NCBI GenBank assembly: GCA_937921485.1
Contig: CAKZSV010000038.1
Location: forward strand, 1-41,869
DNA length: 41,869 nucleotides
Origin: an uncultured bacterium
GTDB taxonomy: Bacteria > Spirochaetota > UBA4802 > JAGODF01
Reading direction: 5' to 3'
A program made the position numbers and the translations under genes. Below, piece after piece: positions 7,948 through 16,604 of this stretch. The stretch's first letter is position 1; each line of letters starts with the position of its first letter. The notes beneath the pieces were generated by a model, which saw nothing but the letters and a program-made list of their open reading frames with translations, searched no databases and was not told the origin of the DNA.

Positions 7948-8979
7948 TCACAGCATTTCAGTAAAGGCAGCGATGCGATTCATTACCTGCTGGTCGAACG
8001 CGGGTGAAAATTCGCGTTCCAGATGCAGCACTTTGTAGCCATGCGAGCGGAGTTCGTTGTTCACCGTGACGGCGTCGTAGGCATACGGCTCGCAAAATTT
8101 CAGGTTTTGCGAAAGCACGCCGTCAATATGCGTCTGTTTAAGCGATTGCACAATAAAATCGATTCGGCCATCCAGGGAAATCTTGGTGGCGGGACGGGGA
8201 ATCGTGAGGTAATACTCGGCGATAGCTTCGAGAGGGTCTTCGAGCTCGGGGAAACCGTTCGCAAAATACCTTTCGCCGATGGAAAGGTCATCCCGTACCA
8301 CGCGGATGCCGCATTCGTCTAAAAGGTCCATCCATTCGGCATAGGTGATGTCCGAGCCGGTGAGATAGAAGCGCTTTTTGTGCGATGGAAATTCAGGACG
8401 GCTTTCCCAATCGGACTTTGCTTGTTGTAAAAGAGATATACATTCTTCCTTTGGTTTTGTCATACATGCGGAAACAAGGGTAAAATATTCTCTGTTTGAA
8501 ATGTCTTTCTCCGAGCGCAGTGTAGCAAGTTTGCGCAGGCGCCTTTTAATGTCGTTTGATTGTGCAATTGAATTTTTCAGTGAGTCGTTTGAAATCGAAA
8601 TTCCATAATGCCGCTGCAGCGCAGCGATGAGGCGCTTCAACTCTTCGATATAAAATCGCTTCGCAACCGCATCATTGCGTATGGGGCTGTTGAACCAGTA
8701 GAGAAATGGAGTTTTGACATGAAGCTTCCATACATCGTAGTGGCGGTTGGTGGCATCGCAGCCATGTGCGACGATAATGCCTGCCCATTGGTGCGATTGC
8801 GCGAGCGCCTGCGTGAGAAAACTTCGGGCCGCGGGGCAGAAGAATTTCTGGAGATACTGGTCAGCCGGATCATTTGACGCGTGGACGTCGCCCATGATTT
8901 TCATAGGGGAAAAGCCGGCGGCGGTTATCACCTCCTCCGGCATATCGTGCGAGGAATCGAAATATGCGATTGTGTGCAC
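7948..8979 (-). CDS. 2-hydroxyacyl-CoA dehydratase/benzoyl-CoA reductase-type second subunit
   Basis: This is the smaller, more diverged partner of the HgdB-like subunit. Three cysteines sit where cluster ligands are expected: FFCPAAR (Cys48), AHGCDATNR (Cys74) and LKFCEPYAYD (Cys296), followed by the family's C-terminal pattern of a Leu-rich LHLE strand and a helix ending in AAFTEML. The annotated start is a GTG at 8979 with GGAGG six bases upstream; the frame extends back to 9063 but that extension has no ribosome site and an odd Cys-rich sequence. It is the first gene of the minus-strand run and has a candidate promoter at 9042-9070. Family assignment is good; function is open. Confidence 0.75.
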   Translation of the reverse strand: MHTIAYFDSSHDMPEEVITAAGFSPMKIMGDVHASNDPADQYLQKFFCPAARSFLTQALAQSHQWAGIIVAHGCDATNRHYDVWKLHVKTPFLYWFNSPIRNDAVAKRFYIEELKRLIAALQRHYGISISNDSLKNSIAQSNDIKRRLRKLATLRSEKDISNREYFTLVSACMTKPKEECISLLQQAKSDWESRPEFPSHKKRFYLTGSDITYAEWMDLLDECGIRVVRDDLSIGERYFANGFPELEDPLEAIAEYYLTIPRPATKISLDGRIDFIVQSLKQTHIDGVLSQNLKFCEPYAYDAVTVNNELRSHGYKVLHLEREFSPAFDQQVMNRIAAFTEML

Positions 8980-9041
8980 TCTGTACCTCCATTCGTTTCT
9001 TGAATAAGAGCACTCTCGTAGAGCAGTGGAAAAAATGCAAC

Positions 9042-9070
9042 AATAAAATGAGCAACTGCTCACTTTTCAA
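9042..9070 (-). promoter_or_regulatory. Candidate sigma-70 promoter of the HgdC-like operon with palindrome in the spacer
   Basis: On the minus strand TTGAAA (9070-9065) and TTTATT (9047-9042) are 17 bases apart. The palindrome GAGCA-AC-TGCTC (9050-9061) fills most of the spacer, and a further copy GAGCAGT at 9021-9027 can pair with ACTGCTC. This would fit a repressor site. The predicted leader is about 55 bases. A TATAAT for the opposite direction (putP) lies at 9083-9088 without a convincing -35. Confidence 0.4.
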
Positions 9071-9170
9071 AAGTCTTTCAGGTATAATGTGCATGTAGGT
9101 GATAGCGCGCAGAATGTGTGATTGACATAAAAACTTGTATTGAAGAAAGTGTGGATAACAGGATAACTGC

Positions 9171-10634
9171 ATGAAGAGCTATATTCTCATATCCTTCGCG
9201 CTGTATTATGCTGTGCTGCTTGCAATTGGTTTCTTTTTTTATCGGCGCGCATCGCATATCAACGACTATTTTTTGGGGGGGCGAAAGCTCGGCAAATGGG
9301 TGGCCGCCATCTCGGCTCAGGCAAGTGATATGAGCGGCTGGCTTTTGATGGGGCTTCCGGGTGCGGTCTATCTGAAGGGAGGCTCTGCCATCTGGATTGC
9401 GCTTGGGCTTTTCGCGGGAACGTACGCGAACTGGAAATTGGTGGCGCCGCGGCTGCGCGTCTATACCGAGAAACTCGAATCGATAACACTGCCGATTTTC
9501 TTCGAAAAAAGGTTCGAGGATTCAACAGGACTTTTGCGGATCATTTCGGCGCTCATTACCCTGTTCTTTTTTTCAGTCTATGTTTCTTCCGGCTTTGTTG
9601 CCTCTGGCAAGCTTTTTCAGGAGGTATTGGGAATTGAATATGTGTGGGCGGTTGCGCTGGGCGGGGGCATAATTGTGCTATACACGTTTCTTGGAGGGTT
9701 TCTGGCAGTTTCATGGACAGACCTTGTTCAGGGCATGATTATGATCTGCGGCATCATCATAACAGTTGTGTTTTCGTTTTTCACGATGCGGGAAAGTGGA
9801 AGCATCGGGGGCGCGCTATCTACCTCGCCGCCATCATCCTCAATCATACCTGATGACGGCATGCCATTTCTTTCTGTGCTTTCGCTGTACGCGTGGGGGC
9901 TGGGCTATTTTGGTCAGCCGCATATTCTGGTGAGGTTTATGGCAATCGACAAAGTGGAGAATATTTCACGGGCAGGAAATATCTCGCTCAACTGGCTTGT
10001 TTTCTCGCTAGCAGGTTCAGTCGCAATCGGATTTATTGCCATGGCCATATTTCCCGGGCTTTCGGGTGGACAGGAAGAAAAAGTATTTCTTTTTCTTGTG
10101 CAAAAACTTTTTCATCCCCTTGTTGCAGGCATTTTGCTTTCTGCGCTTCTTTCGGCGATCATGTCCACGGTTGATTCACAATTGCTCGTCTGTTCATCAA
10201 ATATCACCGAGGATATGTATGTGAAATTTTGGGGATCCCATTCTTCCGAGAAAAGCCAGGTTTTGATGGGCAGAATTTCCGTCGTCGTGATTTCTCTCAT
10301 CGCGGCGTATCTCGCGCTTGATCCTTCACATACCGTTCTCGGGGTGGTCGCATACGCGTGGGGCGGTTTCGGCGCAGCGTTTGGGCCGGTGGTGCTTTTC
10401 GCGCTTTTTTCCGAAAAGACGACGAATATTTCGGCAATTGCGGGCATGATTACCGGGACGTTGGTGGTGGTACTCTGGAAACAACTTGGATGTAGCGATG
10501 TAATGTATGAAATAGTTCCCGGTTTTATCGCCAATGGTATGGTGATCGCGCTTGTTAATCGTATCTGGCCGCAAAAAAGCGAAACGCTGAGAAAGTTTTA
10601 CCGAAGCGTAAGGGAGGAAATGCGCAGGGATTAA
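9171..10634 (+). CDS. putP: Sodium:solute symporter, PutP (sodium/proline) type
   Basis: The 487-residue protein is a multi-pass membrane protein with about 12-13 hydrophobic segments, typical of the SSS family. Recognisable pieces are DYFLGGRKLGKWVAAISAQ near the N-terminus, ASDMSGWLLMGLPGA, and GYFGQPHILVRFMA in the middle, which are characteristic of PutP-type proline symporters. It imports proline or a related substrate with Na+ across the inner membrane. It is transcribed alone, divergent from the HgdC-like operon, with 191 bases between them. Substrate specificity beyond the PutP subgroup cannot be settled from motifs. Confidence 0.88.
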   Translation: MKSYILISFALYYAVLLAIGFFFYRRASHINDYFLGGRKLGKWVAAISAQASDMSGWLLMGLPGAVYLKGGSAIWIALGLFAGTYANWKLVAPRLRVYTEKLESITLPIFFEKRFEDSTGLLRIISALITLFFFSVYVSSGFVASGKLFQEVLGIEYVWAVALGGGIIVLYTFLGGFLAVSWTDLVQGMIMICGIIITVVFSFFTMRESGSIGGALSTSPPSSSIIPDDGMPFLSVLSLYAWGLGYFGQPHILVRFMAIDKVENISRAGNISLNWLVFSLAGSVAIGFIAMAIFPGLSGGQEEKVFLFLVQKLFHPLVAGILLSALLSAIMSTVDSQLLVCSSNITEDMYVKFWGSHSSEKSQVLMGRISVVVISLIAAYLALDPSHTVLGVVAYAWGGFGAAFGPVVLFALFSEKTTNISAIAGMITGTLVVVLWKQLGCSDVMYEIVPGFIANGMVIALVNRIWPQKSETLRKFYRSVREEMRRD

Positions 10635-10690
10635 AGTGTTGTTTATGAAGTTCCAGTAATAATCTTGATATAATTCCGAGAAGCCATACT

Positions 10691-10702
10691 TGTAATATTA
10701 CA
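10691..10702. promoter_or_regulatory. 12-base palindrome in the AT-rich gap before the small paralogue
   Basis: TGTAATATTACA is a perfect palindrome 115 bases upstream of the gene at 10818. A TATAAT lies just upstream (10669-10674) without a good -35, and a poly-A/poly-T tract follows at about 10722-10750. It could be an operator for the downstream gene; in AT-rich DNA a chance palindrome is possible. Otherwise the 10635-10817 gap shows no gene. Confidence 0.3.
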
Positions 10703-10817
10703 GTTTATTCGTATCCAGTGAAAATAAAATTTTTTAAAAAAATTTTTTTCGAATTCCGCCATCAGCATCGTATTAATAAAGAGAAGCACGAATTATTATG
10801 AAAAGGAGATAATTGCC

Positions 10818-11300
10818 ATGTTCATCCGCACCACCTATGTCATGCGTACGGAAGTACTGCAGCTTCTTTTGAAAGCACAGGAAAAAACAAAGCTATCTAT
10901 GGAGCAGCTACTTTCACACGTGATGCGAAAAATGCGGAACCACTATACCGCATATCTTCAGGATGATGGACGCATCCAGTACCAGAAACGATATGATGAA
11001 ACGACACAATTGCCCATACCGAAAGTTCGTGTGAAAGTGAAGTTTATTGAAAGCGAATATAATTACTTTCAGGAAATGCGGTATTTTTTCAGACGGTCGA
11101 TTTCGCTCGTGATGGCCATTGCGGTGTTTCGGTATTTAGATGAAGTACTTGAGGAAATTCTAAATAGCGATAATACCGACTTGCACGAGTATTTTTATCC
11201 ATATGAAAACCGAGCAAAATCCATAAAATGTACAGAAAATGTCCCTACGTTTAAGATCTGGTGGGGAATACCCTGGAATTTGGAGCTCTTATTTACATAA
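10818..11300 (+). CDS. Small conserved protein of unknown function, intact paralogue of the fragment at 3-266
   Basis: The ATG has AAAAGGAG nine bases upstream, a strong ribosome site. The 160 residues begin with a helical region (residues about 5-45), then the core GRIQYQKRYDETTQLPIPKV and a VKVKF strand, then a helical segment FFRRSISLVMAIAVFRYLDEV, and a divergent tail. The strand followed by two helices recalls small DNA-binding or spirochaete DUF1564-type proteins, but I see no definite motif and assign no function. There is no signal peptide. Its broken relative lies ten kilobases upstream, so this is a multi-copy family in the genome. The surrounding DNA is AT-rich. Confidence 0.75.
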   Translation: MFIRTTYVMRTEVLQLLLKAQEKTKLSMEQLLSHVMRKMRNHYTAYLQDDGRIQYQKRYDETTQLPIPKVRVKVKFIESEYNYFQEMRYFFRRSISLVMAIAVFRYLDEVLEEILNSDNTDLHEYFYPYENRAKSIKCTENVPTFKIWWGIPWNLELLFT

Positions 11301-11399
11301 CAGCACCACTATTCACATGCATCATCCTCTTCATCGCGCCATCTTAAACCTGATGGAAGAGTCTCCTATGTCTTTTATAGCATGCAGATTGACTTTTTC

Positions 11400-11430
11400 T
11401 TGACGCAATAGCAATGCGTTCGTTTATTAT
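11400..11430 (+). promoter_or_regulatory. Candidate promoter for the nucleotidyltransferase gene
   Basis: TTGACG (11400-11405) is followed by TTTATT after 17 bases or TATTAT (11425-11430) after 19. The gene starts about 38 bases downstream. The same gap holds an imperfect hairpin at 11327-11361 with no T-run. Confidence 0.35.
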
Positions 11431-11468
11431 CATCATCATGCGATATAGTACTTTCTTACGAGATAATT

Positions 11469-12452
11469 ATGAAAGGCAATAACAAAAAACCTCTGGCGCT
11501 TATTCTTGCCGGGTACGACAAACCCGACAGGAAAACCATGATAAAGCGCAAAAAGCAGATTATCGAAGCGTATGACGGCGATGAGATTTATATCGGCAAA
11601 AATAAATTCTTGCAGGATCTCGCCGGAAAACCTGTCATTCAGCATGTGCTCGATGCGGTATATGGAGCAAGGAAAAACGGCAGGCCGTTATACGAGCACA
11701 TCTACGTATACAACGACGTAAAAAATTTTACCAGCGCTATCGATACCCGCAAGTACGATAATCTCATCGTGAAGCAGATGAAAAAATCGGTAGCGGGTCA
11801 CCTGAAGGATTTCTATTATAACTATCTTGAGTATGGGAGGCGAGTTGATCTCTTCTTTGGGGATACCCCGCGCATCACCAGCGAGGATGTGGAGTGGATT
11901 AATGCTGAGTACGATCGCATTCTTGGAAAAGAAAAAGATTTTCGGGGTGTTCCGGTTTATGTTGCCTTCGGAATCGTGGAATATGAAGACATGAAAGATG
12001 ATAACTGGCTCCTGCACCGTCCTAAGTATATCAAGCGAGGTTATAAGAAAGGAAAGTTAAAAAATTTCGTAGGTTTTTCACATTTTGAAGGAAGGGTGGG
12101 GAATTCGGCGGCCATCATCAAACATGAATCGCTTGATAGAATTATTGACCTCGAGATCGTAAATTTCTTTTATAATTTAAGAAAAGCGCTCACGCCAAAC
12201 ACGTTTTCAAAAATCATCTATTTTCTCTGGAAAACAAAAAATTTTGATGTCATAAGCCAGATTAAACGGCGTTGTCTCGAAGAAGAGAAATTTTACCGCG
12301 CGGTTATTGATGTGGTCGAGCGCGTGTATAAAATAGACCTTTCGCATTTTGGAGGATATATCTTCCATATAAAGAAAAACGCCGCGCGCTGGGAAAACGA
12401 TATCGATGGCCCGAAGGACCTTGAAGCGTTTCGCGAGCGGATATCCAGGTAG
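11469..12452 (+). CDS. Nucleotidyltransferase-like protein (GT-A / MobA-GlmU fold), substrate unknown
   Basis: The protein opens with PLALILAGYDKP, the nucleotide-binding loop of sugar-phosphate and molybdopterin nucleotidyltransferases, followed by FLQDLAGKPVIQHVLDAV, the usual second motif. FFGDTPRIT fits the metal-binding region, and the C-terminus has DIDGPKDLEAFRER, which resembles the closing motif of MobA/CofC-like enzymes. It should therefore transfer a nucleotide to a phosphorylated acceptor. The 40 residues between the first two motifs are longer than usual, and the C-terminal third is helical. It stands alone, and its stop codon abuts the stop of glpC on the other strand. I cannot name the acceptor. 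Confidence 0.65.
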   Translation: MKGNNKKPLALILAGYDKPDRKTMIKRKKQIIEAYDGDEIYIGKNKFLQDLAGKPVIQHVLDAVYGARKNGRPLYEHIYVYNDVKNFTSAIDTRKYDNLIVKQMKKSVAGHLKDFYYNYLEYGRRVDLFFGDTPRITSEDVEWINAEYDRILGKEKDFRGVPVYVAFGIVEYEDMKDDNWLLHRPKYIKRGYKKGKLKNFVGFSHFEGRVGNSAAIIKHESLDRIIDLEIVNFFYNLRKALTPNTFSKIIYFLWKTKNFDVISQIKRRCLEEEKFYRAVIDVVERVYKIDLSHFGGYIFHIKKNAARWENDIDGPKDLEAFRERISR

Positions 12453-13649
12453 CTATTGGTCGAGGGCTTTTGCAAGCAATGAGACGGGATGAATCACTTC
12501 ATAGGGGGTGTTCATCTCAATCTGCATTTTGCAGGTTTCGCAGTCGGTAATGACAATTTCAGCTTCAGCGCGTTCAATAGAGCGGAAGAGTTCCTGGCCA
12601 ATCTTTTGTGAAATATCATAGTATTCTTTCTTGAAGCCGTAGGTACCCGCTATGCCGCAGCATTCCGAATGGAGAATGACCAGATCCAGCCCCGGAATTT
12701 TTTTGAGAAGGTCGATAGTGTAAATCACTCCCCCCATGCGCTCCAGGTGGCACGGAGCATGATAGGCGGCGCGCAGGTTGACCGGCTTCATCTTCGGTGC
12801 CATGCCTTCCTGAAAGCGGTTGTACAGATATTTCGTGATGTATTCGACTCGGTTGAATATTTTTGTGTTATCCATCCCGAGGAGATGTGCGTATTCATAT
12901 TTTAAGGCAAACGAACAGCTTGATGATGTTGAAATAATCGTCGTATCATCCGAAAGGATTGTCTGCAGAGAACTGATGTTAAATGCGGCATTCTTTCTGG
13001 CTTTTTTAAGATAGCCGTTTGCAATGAGCGGCACGCCGCAGCATTTTTCATCGGGCACTTCAATACCTATCCCCATCGCGTTGAGCACACGCACCATGTC
13101 CTTCCCCAGGGACGAGTTGTTGTAATTCACATAACAACCATGGAAATAAACCGCCTTTTTGGAAAACGAGCTCTGGGATTTTTTTATGCCGCGAAACCAG
13201 CTTTGAAATGTTCTGCTGTTGTATTTCGGAAATACCCGGCGCATGGGAATGCGCAAAAACATTTCCATGAAAAAGCGCACAATTGAAAGGCTCATGAAAA
13301 AATTTATCAGCGCGCTCACCTTTGTGGCAATTGAGCCGACCAGGTCGGTGTGGCTCATGAAATAATCTCGGAAGCGGAATTTCTTTTTCAGATAGCGCCA
13401 TTTTGCATCCTGAATGAGATCGGCGATTTTAACGTTCGATGGGCAGGCGATTTCGCACCGCTTGCAGTTTGAACAATATTTCAAAGATTCATCGACGAGT
13501 TCCGGATTTTTAATTCTGAGGCGCTCGGTATCCGGGCCGGATTGTTTGGGGCCGGGGAAGAGATGGGTTGCGCGCGCGACCGGGCAGTAGATGGTGCAGA
13601 CGGTACATTTAATGCAGTAGTCGAAGCTTATGTTTTCCAGTTTAATCAT
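12453..13649 (-). CDS. glpC: Anaerobic glycerol-3-phosphate dehydrogenase subunit C (iron-sulfur, membrane-anchoring)
   Basis: Two ferredoxin motifs lie near the N-terminus (CIKCTVCTIYCP at residues 12-23, then CSNCKRCEIACP), and two CCG cysteine-rich domains follow (HGCYVNY with CCGVPL, and ECCGIAGTYG). This is the GlpC/HdrB-like architecture that passes electrons from GlpAB to menaquinone. The start is set at the ATG overlapping the glpB stop by four bases (ATGA), with AGGA about ten bases upstream. The open frame extends 41 codons further into glpB, but that part has no family match. Length after correction is 398 aa, normal for GlpC. Confidence 0.92.
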   Translation of the reverse strand: MIKLENISFDYCIKCTVCTIYCPVARATHLFPGPKQSGPDTERLRIKNPELVDESLKYCSNCKRCEIACPSNVKIADLIQDAKWRYLKKKFRFRDYFMSHTDLVGSIATKVSALINFFMSLSIVRFFMEMFLRIPMRRVFPKYNSRTFQSWFRGIKKSQSSFSKKAVYFHGCYVNYNNSSLGKDMVRVLNAMGIGIEVPDEKCCGVPLIANGYLKKARKNAAFNISSLQTILSDDTTIISTSSSCSFALKYEYAHLLGMDNTKIFNRVEYITKYLYNRFQEGMAPKMKPVNLRAAYHAPCHLERMGGVIYTIDLLKKIPGLDLVILHSECCGIAGTYGFKKEYYDISQKIGQELFRSIERAEAEIVITDCETCKMQIEMNTPYEVIHPVSLLAKALDQ

Positions 13650-14947
13650 TGGCTGCTTGTCCTGCATGCATCGATGATTTTTTTCGCCGCGGCATATCCT
13701 GTTGAAACGGCAACTCCTCCTCCGCACCCTTCGACAATTGGACGGTAATGTCCAAGAACCGCTCCGGCGCAAAAGAGATTTTCCACTGTTTTTCCATCCT
13801 GCGTGAAAGGATGGAGATTGTCATCGGTTTCAACGCCGAAGGCAAGGAAGGGATGCCCACCTGTGGATAGAAAGCGCGGCGAATACCATGTGTTACGCTC
13901 CTGCTGACAGAATAACTTTAGATTGAACACGCTCTCGCGTAGTATATTGAAGCCGCTTGTGAGTCCTCCGCTGAAAAAACTTCCTGTTGCAAGGACGTAG
14001 CTCCGTGCTCTCAGACGGGTCGTGCCGTGATTTTCCGTGTGCACGTGGTCGAGCGAGCCGTCGATAATTTCTCCGCCAACGATACGGTCCCCGGCGATGA
14101 ATTCGCCGCCGAGTTCCGCGAATCGTCGCTTCAGCGCGTCGTCGATGCGCATTCCCAGTATTGAAGGCGGGAGGGTAGGAATTTCATAGACAAAAATGCC
14201 GGTAAGCTCGCGAAGGCGGCGGTAAATCTTATTGTAGTTCGTGATGCCGATGAAGGCGGGCATCCCTGCGAACACGGCACCCTGCGATGCTTTTTTTATC
14301 TGTTCGGCGATATTGGTGATGTAGCGTTCGGAATCGAAAATCCGCGCAATATCGATCGAGCGGAATTCATGGGGGTTGCGGGCAGTTTTGCTGTACATCG
14401 GCAGTATCACCTCGCCCGTGATAATTTCAAGATGGCGAAAGAGCGAGCTTTTCTGAAGATTTGCCGCAGCGAGCTTCGGAAAAAAGTCGCGGAAACCGGC
14501 GAAAGAGAGAAGCGCGATTTTCGGGCGCTGCCGAAATGCTTCTTTTATATCTTCATTGAACACGCTTCGCTGTGAAAAATAGGTAGGTTTGATGGTCCCC
14601 AGGGTTGAAACGTGAAAATGATTCGATTCTTCGTTATGGTACAATTCGAGACCGCCGCAGGAAGCTTCGTTTTTAAAGAAACGCATAGCTTCCTGGATTA
14701 TTGCCATTCCGCAGCGCGCATAAGGATGCAGGGGATTCTGGCTGATGATCTTTTCGATTTTTTCAAACGGCTGATATACGATTGTCCTATCGTCCTCATA
14801 TCCGTACAGGTCAATTGAGCCGGATGAAAAGTGCAGGGCGCTCATGCCGCCGGAAATAATGCCGGTGCGAAGGCCGCTTCCTGCGCACTTTATTCCACAC
14901 GTGAGAGCCGCAAGCCCACCGCCGATGATCAGGCAATCGTAATTCAT
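13646..14947 (-). CDS. glpB: Anaerobic glycerol-3-phosphate dehydrogenase subunit B
   Basis: The N-terminus has the FAD dinucleotide-binding loop CLIIGGGLAALTCGIKCA and continues with the GlpB hallmark SGGMSALHFSSGSIDLYGY. The C-terminus holds ENLFCAGAVLGHYRPIVEGCGGGVAVSTGYAA, typical of GlpB. The protein (433 aa) is the second flavin-type subunit of the GlpABC complex, which oxidises glycerol 3-phosphate to dihydroxyacetone phosphate during anaerobic respiration. It overlaps both neighbours by ATGA junctions, so the three subunits are made in step. Confidence 0.92.
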   Translation of the reverse strand: MNYDCLIIGGGLAALTCGIKCAGSGLRTGIISGGMSALHFSSGSIDLYGYEDDRTIVYQPFEKIEKIISQNPLHPYARCGMAIIQEAMRFFKNEASCGGLELYHNEESNHFHVSTLGTIKPTYFSQRSVFNEDIKEAFRQRPKIALLSFAGFRDFFPKLAAANLQKSSLFRHLEIITGEVILPMYSKTARNPHEFRSIDIARIFDSERYITNIAEQIKKASQGAVFAGMPAFIGITNYNKIYRRLRELTGIFVYEIPTLPPSILGMRIDDALKRRFAELGGEFIAGDRIVGGEIIDGSLDHVHTENHGTTRLRARSYVLATGSFFSGGLTSGFNILRESVFNLKLFCQQERNTWYSPRFLSTGGHPFLAFGVETDDNLHPFTQDGKTVENLFCAGAVLGHYRPIVEGCGGGVAVSTGYAAAKKIIDACRTSSQ

Positions 14948-16572
14948 TCGTCCTCCGACCGCTCGGCAATATCGCCCAGGCCAAATAGCCCCTGATATAT
15001 CCAGTAGGTAAATTCCATCTCGCGCAGCGCATCGCCCCAGAGAATGGGTTTAATGCCTTTCCAGCGCTCTTCTAAAAAATCAATAAGAAGTTGTGATGCT
15101 TCAATGGGTGAGGCCGCACCGAGTTCATTAAAAAGGCCGGCTGCGCGGTAGGAGCAGAGTTCGCCCTGGCACGGCCCCATGCCGATGCGGGTGCGCCTGC
15201 GAAGGTCGATGATGTTTTTTACATTGAGTTTTTTCAGTGCGTATTCTACTTCGCCAACGGTGACCATTTCGCATTCGCACACAAGGCTGAAATTCCGATT
15301 CTGGCGGCTGAGAATGGAACTGACGCGGTTGCCGTGCCGGTAGAGCGTGGAACCGATGATGGAATTCGGCATGCCGGTGAACTGGCGTATCTGAGGTTTT
15401 TTTACCTTTTGCTCGGAACCTGGAAGCGGTGTATGGAAGGTGGAGCATTTTTTTGAAAGCCCCAGCTTTTTCACTGCCAGGTCGGTGGTCCATTGCGCCA
15501 TGAGACGGTAGGTCATGAGCTTTCCGCCCGCGATGGTGATGAGGCCTTTGATGCCGTCGCGCGATTCGTGGTCTATGAGCACAATGCCGCGGCTGATTTC
15601 CCTGCCGTCAACATTTCCCGACACCGCCACAAGCGGACGGACGCCGCAGTAGGCGCGAAGCACTCTGGCTTTCGCCACGTTCGGTATGAGTTTCTCACCA
15701 TCGGAAATCAGCACGTCGATTTCGTCGTCATCAACAGTCAGCTTTTCAATGTCGGAGTAATCAATGGTGCGGGATGTTGTTCCGATGATGGATACCGTAT
15801 CGCCTGGAACAATGATATCGCCGTCGGAGGGAACGCGGCACCGATTGACGACGACATTGTTGATGCGGTAGTCGATTATCACCATGGAGCCCTTTGAAGG
15901 AAGCATGGTGAGATTTATCCCGGCGGTGGAAAGTACGCGCTGACCCCACACGCCGGATGCGTTGATGATGATTTCGCCGCGTATCTCGAAAGGCTCGCTG
16001 CTGACTTCATCGATACACCGCACGCCCTTTGCGGTGCCGCCTTCGGCGATGATGGCATCGACGCGGGTATGCGTGAATACTTTGCCCCCGCGCTCCATGG
16101 AATCTAGGATATTCGCCGAGCAGAGCCTGAAGGGGTCAATGGTCCCGTCGGGGACCCGAAGCGCGGAAAGGATGTAGGGATTGAGGTGCGGCTCTATCCT
16201 GAACGCTTCTTCAAGCTTCAGTTCTTCGCACTCAATGCCAGCGTATTTACAGTGCTCGATGAGGCGGTTATGATATTCGGGGTCATCGTCGGGGAGTGTG
16301 ACAAAAAGTCCGCCGGTATCTTCAATGCAGTGGCGCGCGATTTTTTTCAGGATTTTGTTTTCCGCGATGCATTCACGCGCAGATTCAAGGTCCTTCACCG
16401 CGTACCGCGCGCCGGAATGCAAAAGTCCGTGGTTTCTTCCCGTGGTTCCCGAGGAGATGTCATTTTGCTCAACAAGTGCGGCCTCAATACCGCGCAGCGT
16501 CAGATCGCGCAGGGTGCCGCAGCCGGTGGCACCGCCTCCTATTACAATTGCCTTCGTCTCAATGGATTTCAT
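14944..16572 (-). CDS. glpA: Anaerobic glycerol-3-phosphate dehydrogenase subunit A (catalytic flavoprotein)
   Basis: Residues about 8-25 are the FAD-binding loop (AIVIGGGATGCGTLRDL), and ISSGTTGRNHGLLHSGARY is the conserved GlpA/GlpD motif. The last third carries a BFD-like [2Fe-2S] module with CECEMVTVGEV and a second cysteine pair in GMGPCQGELC, which marks GlpA rather than aerobic GlpD. The frame opens with TTG at 16575; the ATG three bases later is preferred. It is the first gene of glpABC and follows the promoter at 16605-16634. It feeds electrons through GlpC to menaquinone, whose synthesis genes lie at 26809-31614. Confidence 0.93.
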   Translation of the reverse strand: MKSIETKAIVIGGGATGCGTLRDLTLRGIEAALVEQNDISSGTTGRNHGLLHSGARYAVKDLESARECIAENKILKKIARHCIEDTGGLFVTLPDDDPEYHNRLIEHCKYAGIECEELKLEEAFRIEPHLNPYILSALRVPDGTIDPFRLCSANILDSMERGGKVFTHTRVDAIIAEGGTAKGVRCIDEVSSEPFEIRGEIIINASGVWGQRVLSTAGINLTMLPSKGSMVIIDYRINNVVVNRCRVPSDGDIIVPGDTVSIIGTTSRTIDYSDIEKLTVDDDEIDVLISDGEKLIPNVAKARVLRAYCGVRPLVAVSGNVDGREISRGIVLIDHESRDGIKGLITIAGGKLMTYRLMAQWTTDLAVKKLGLSKKCSTFHTPLPGSEQKVKKPQIRQFTGMPNSIIGSTLYRHGNRVSSILSRQNRNFSLVCECEMVTVGEVEYALKKLNVKNIIDLRRRTRIGMGPCQGELCSYRAAGLFNELGAASPIEASQLLIDFLEERWKGIKPILWGDALREMEFTYWIYQGLFGLGDIAERSEDE

Positions 16573-16604
16573 CAATAATGGACCGAAAGGTTAAATGGAA
16601 ACGC

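Noticed and set aside
11327..11361. Hairpin CTCTTCATC with GATGGAAGAG after the small paralogue
   Set aside because: One unpaired base and no T-run after it; not enough for a terminator call.
13650..13772. N-terminal extension of glpC
   Set aside because: It overlaps glpB coding sequence and is Arg-rich without family match; the ATGA junction and AGGA at 13649 fit better.
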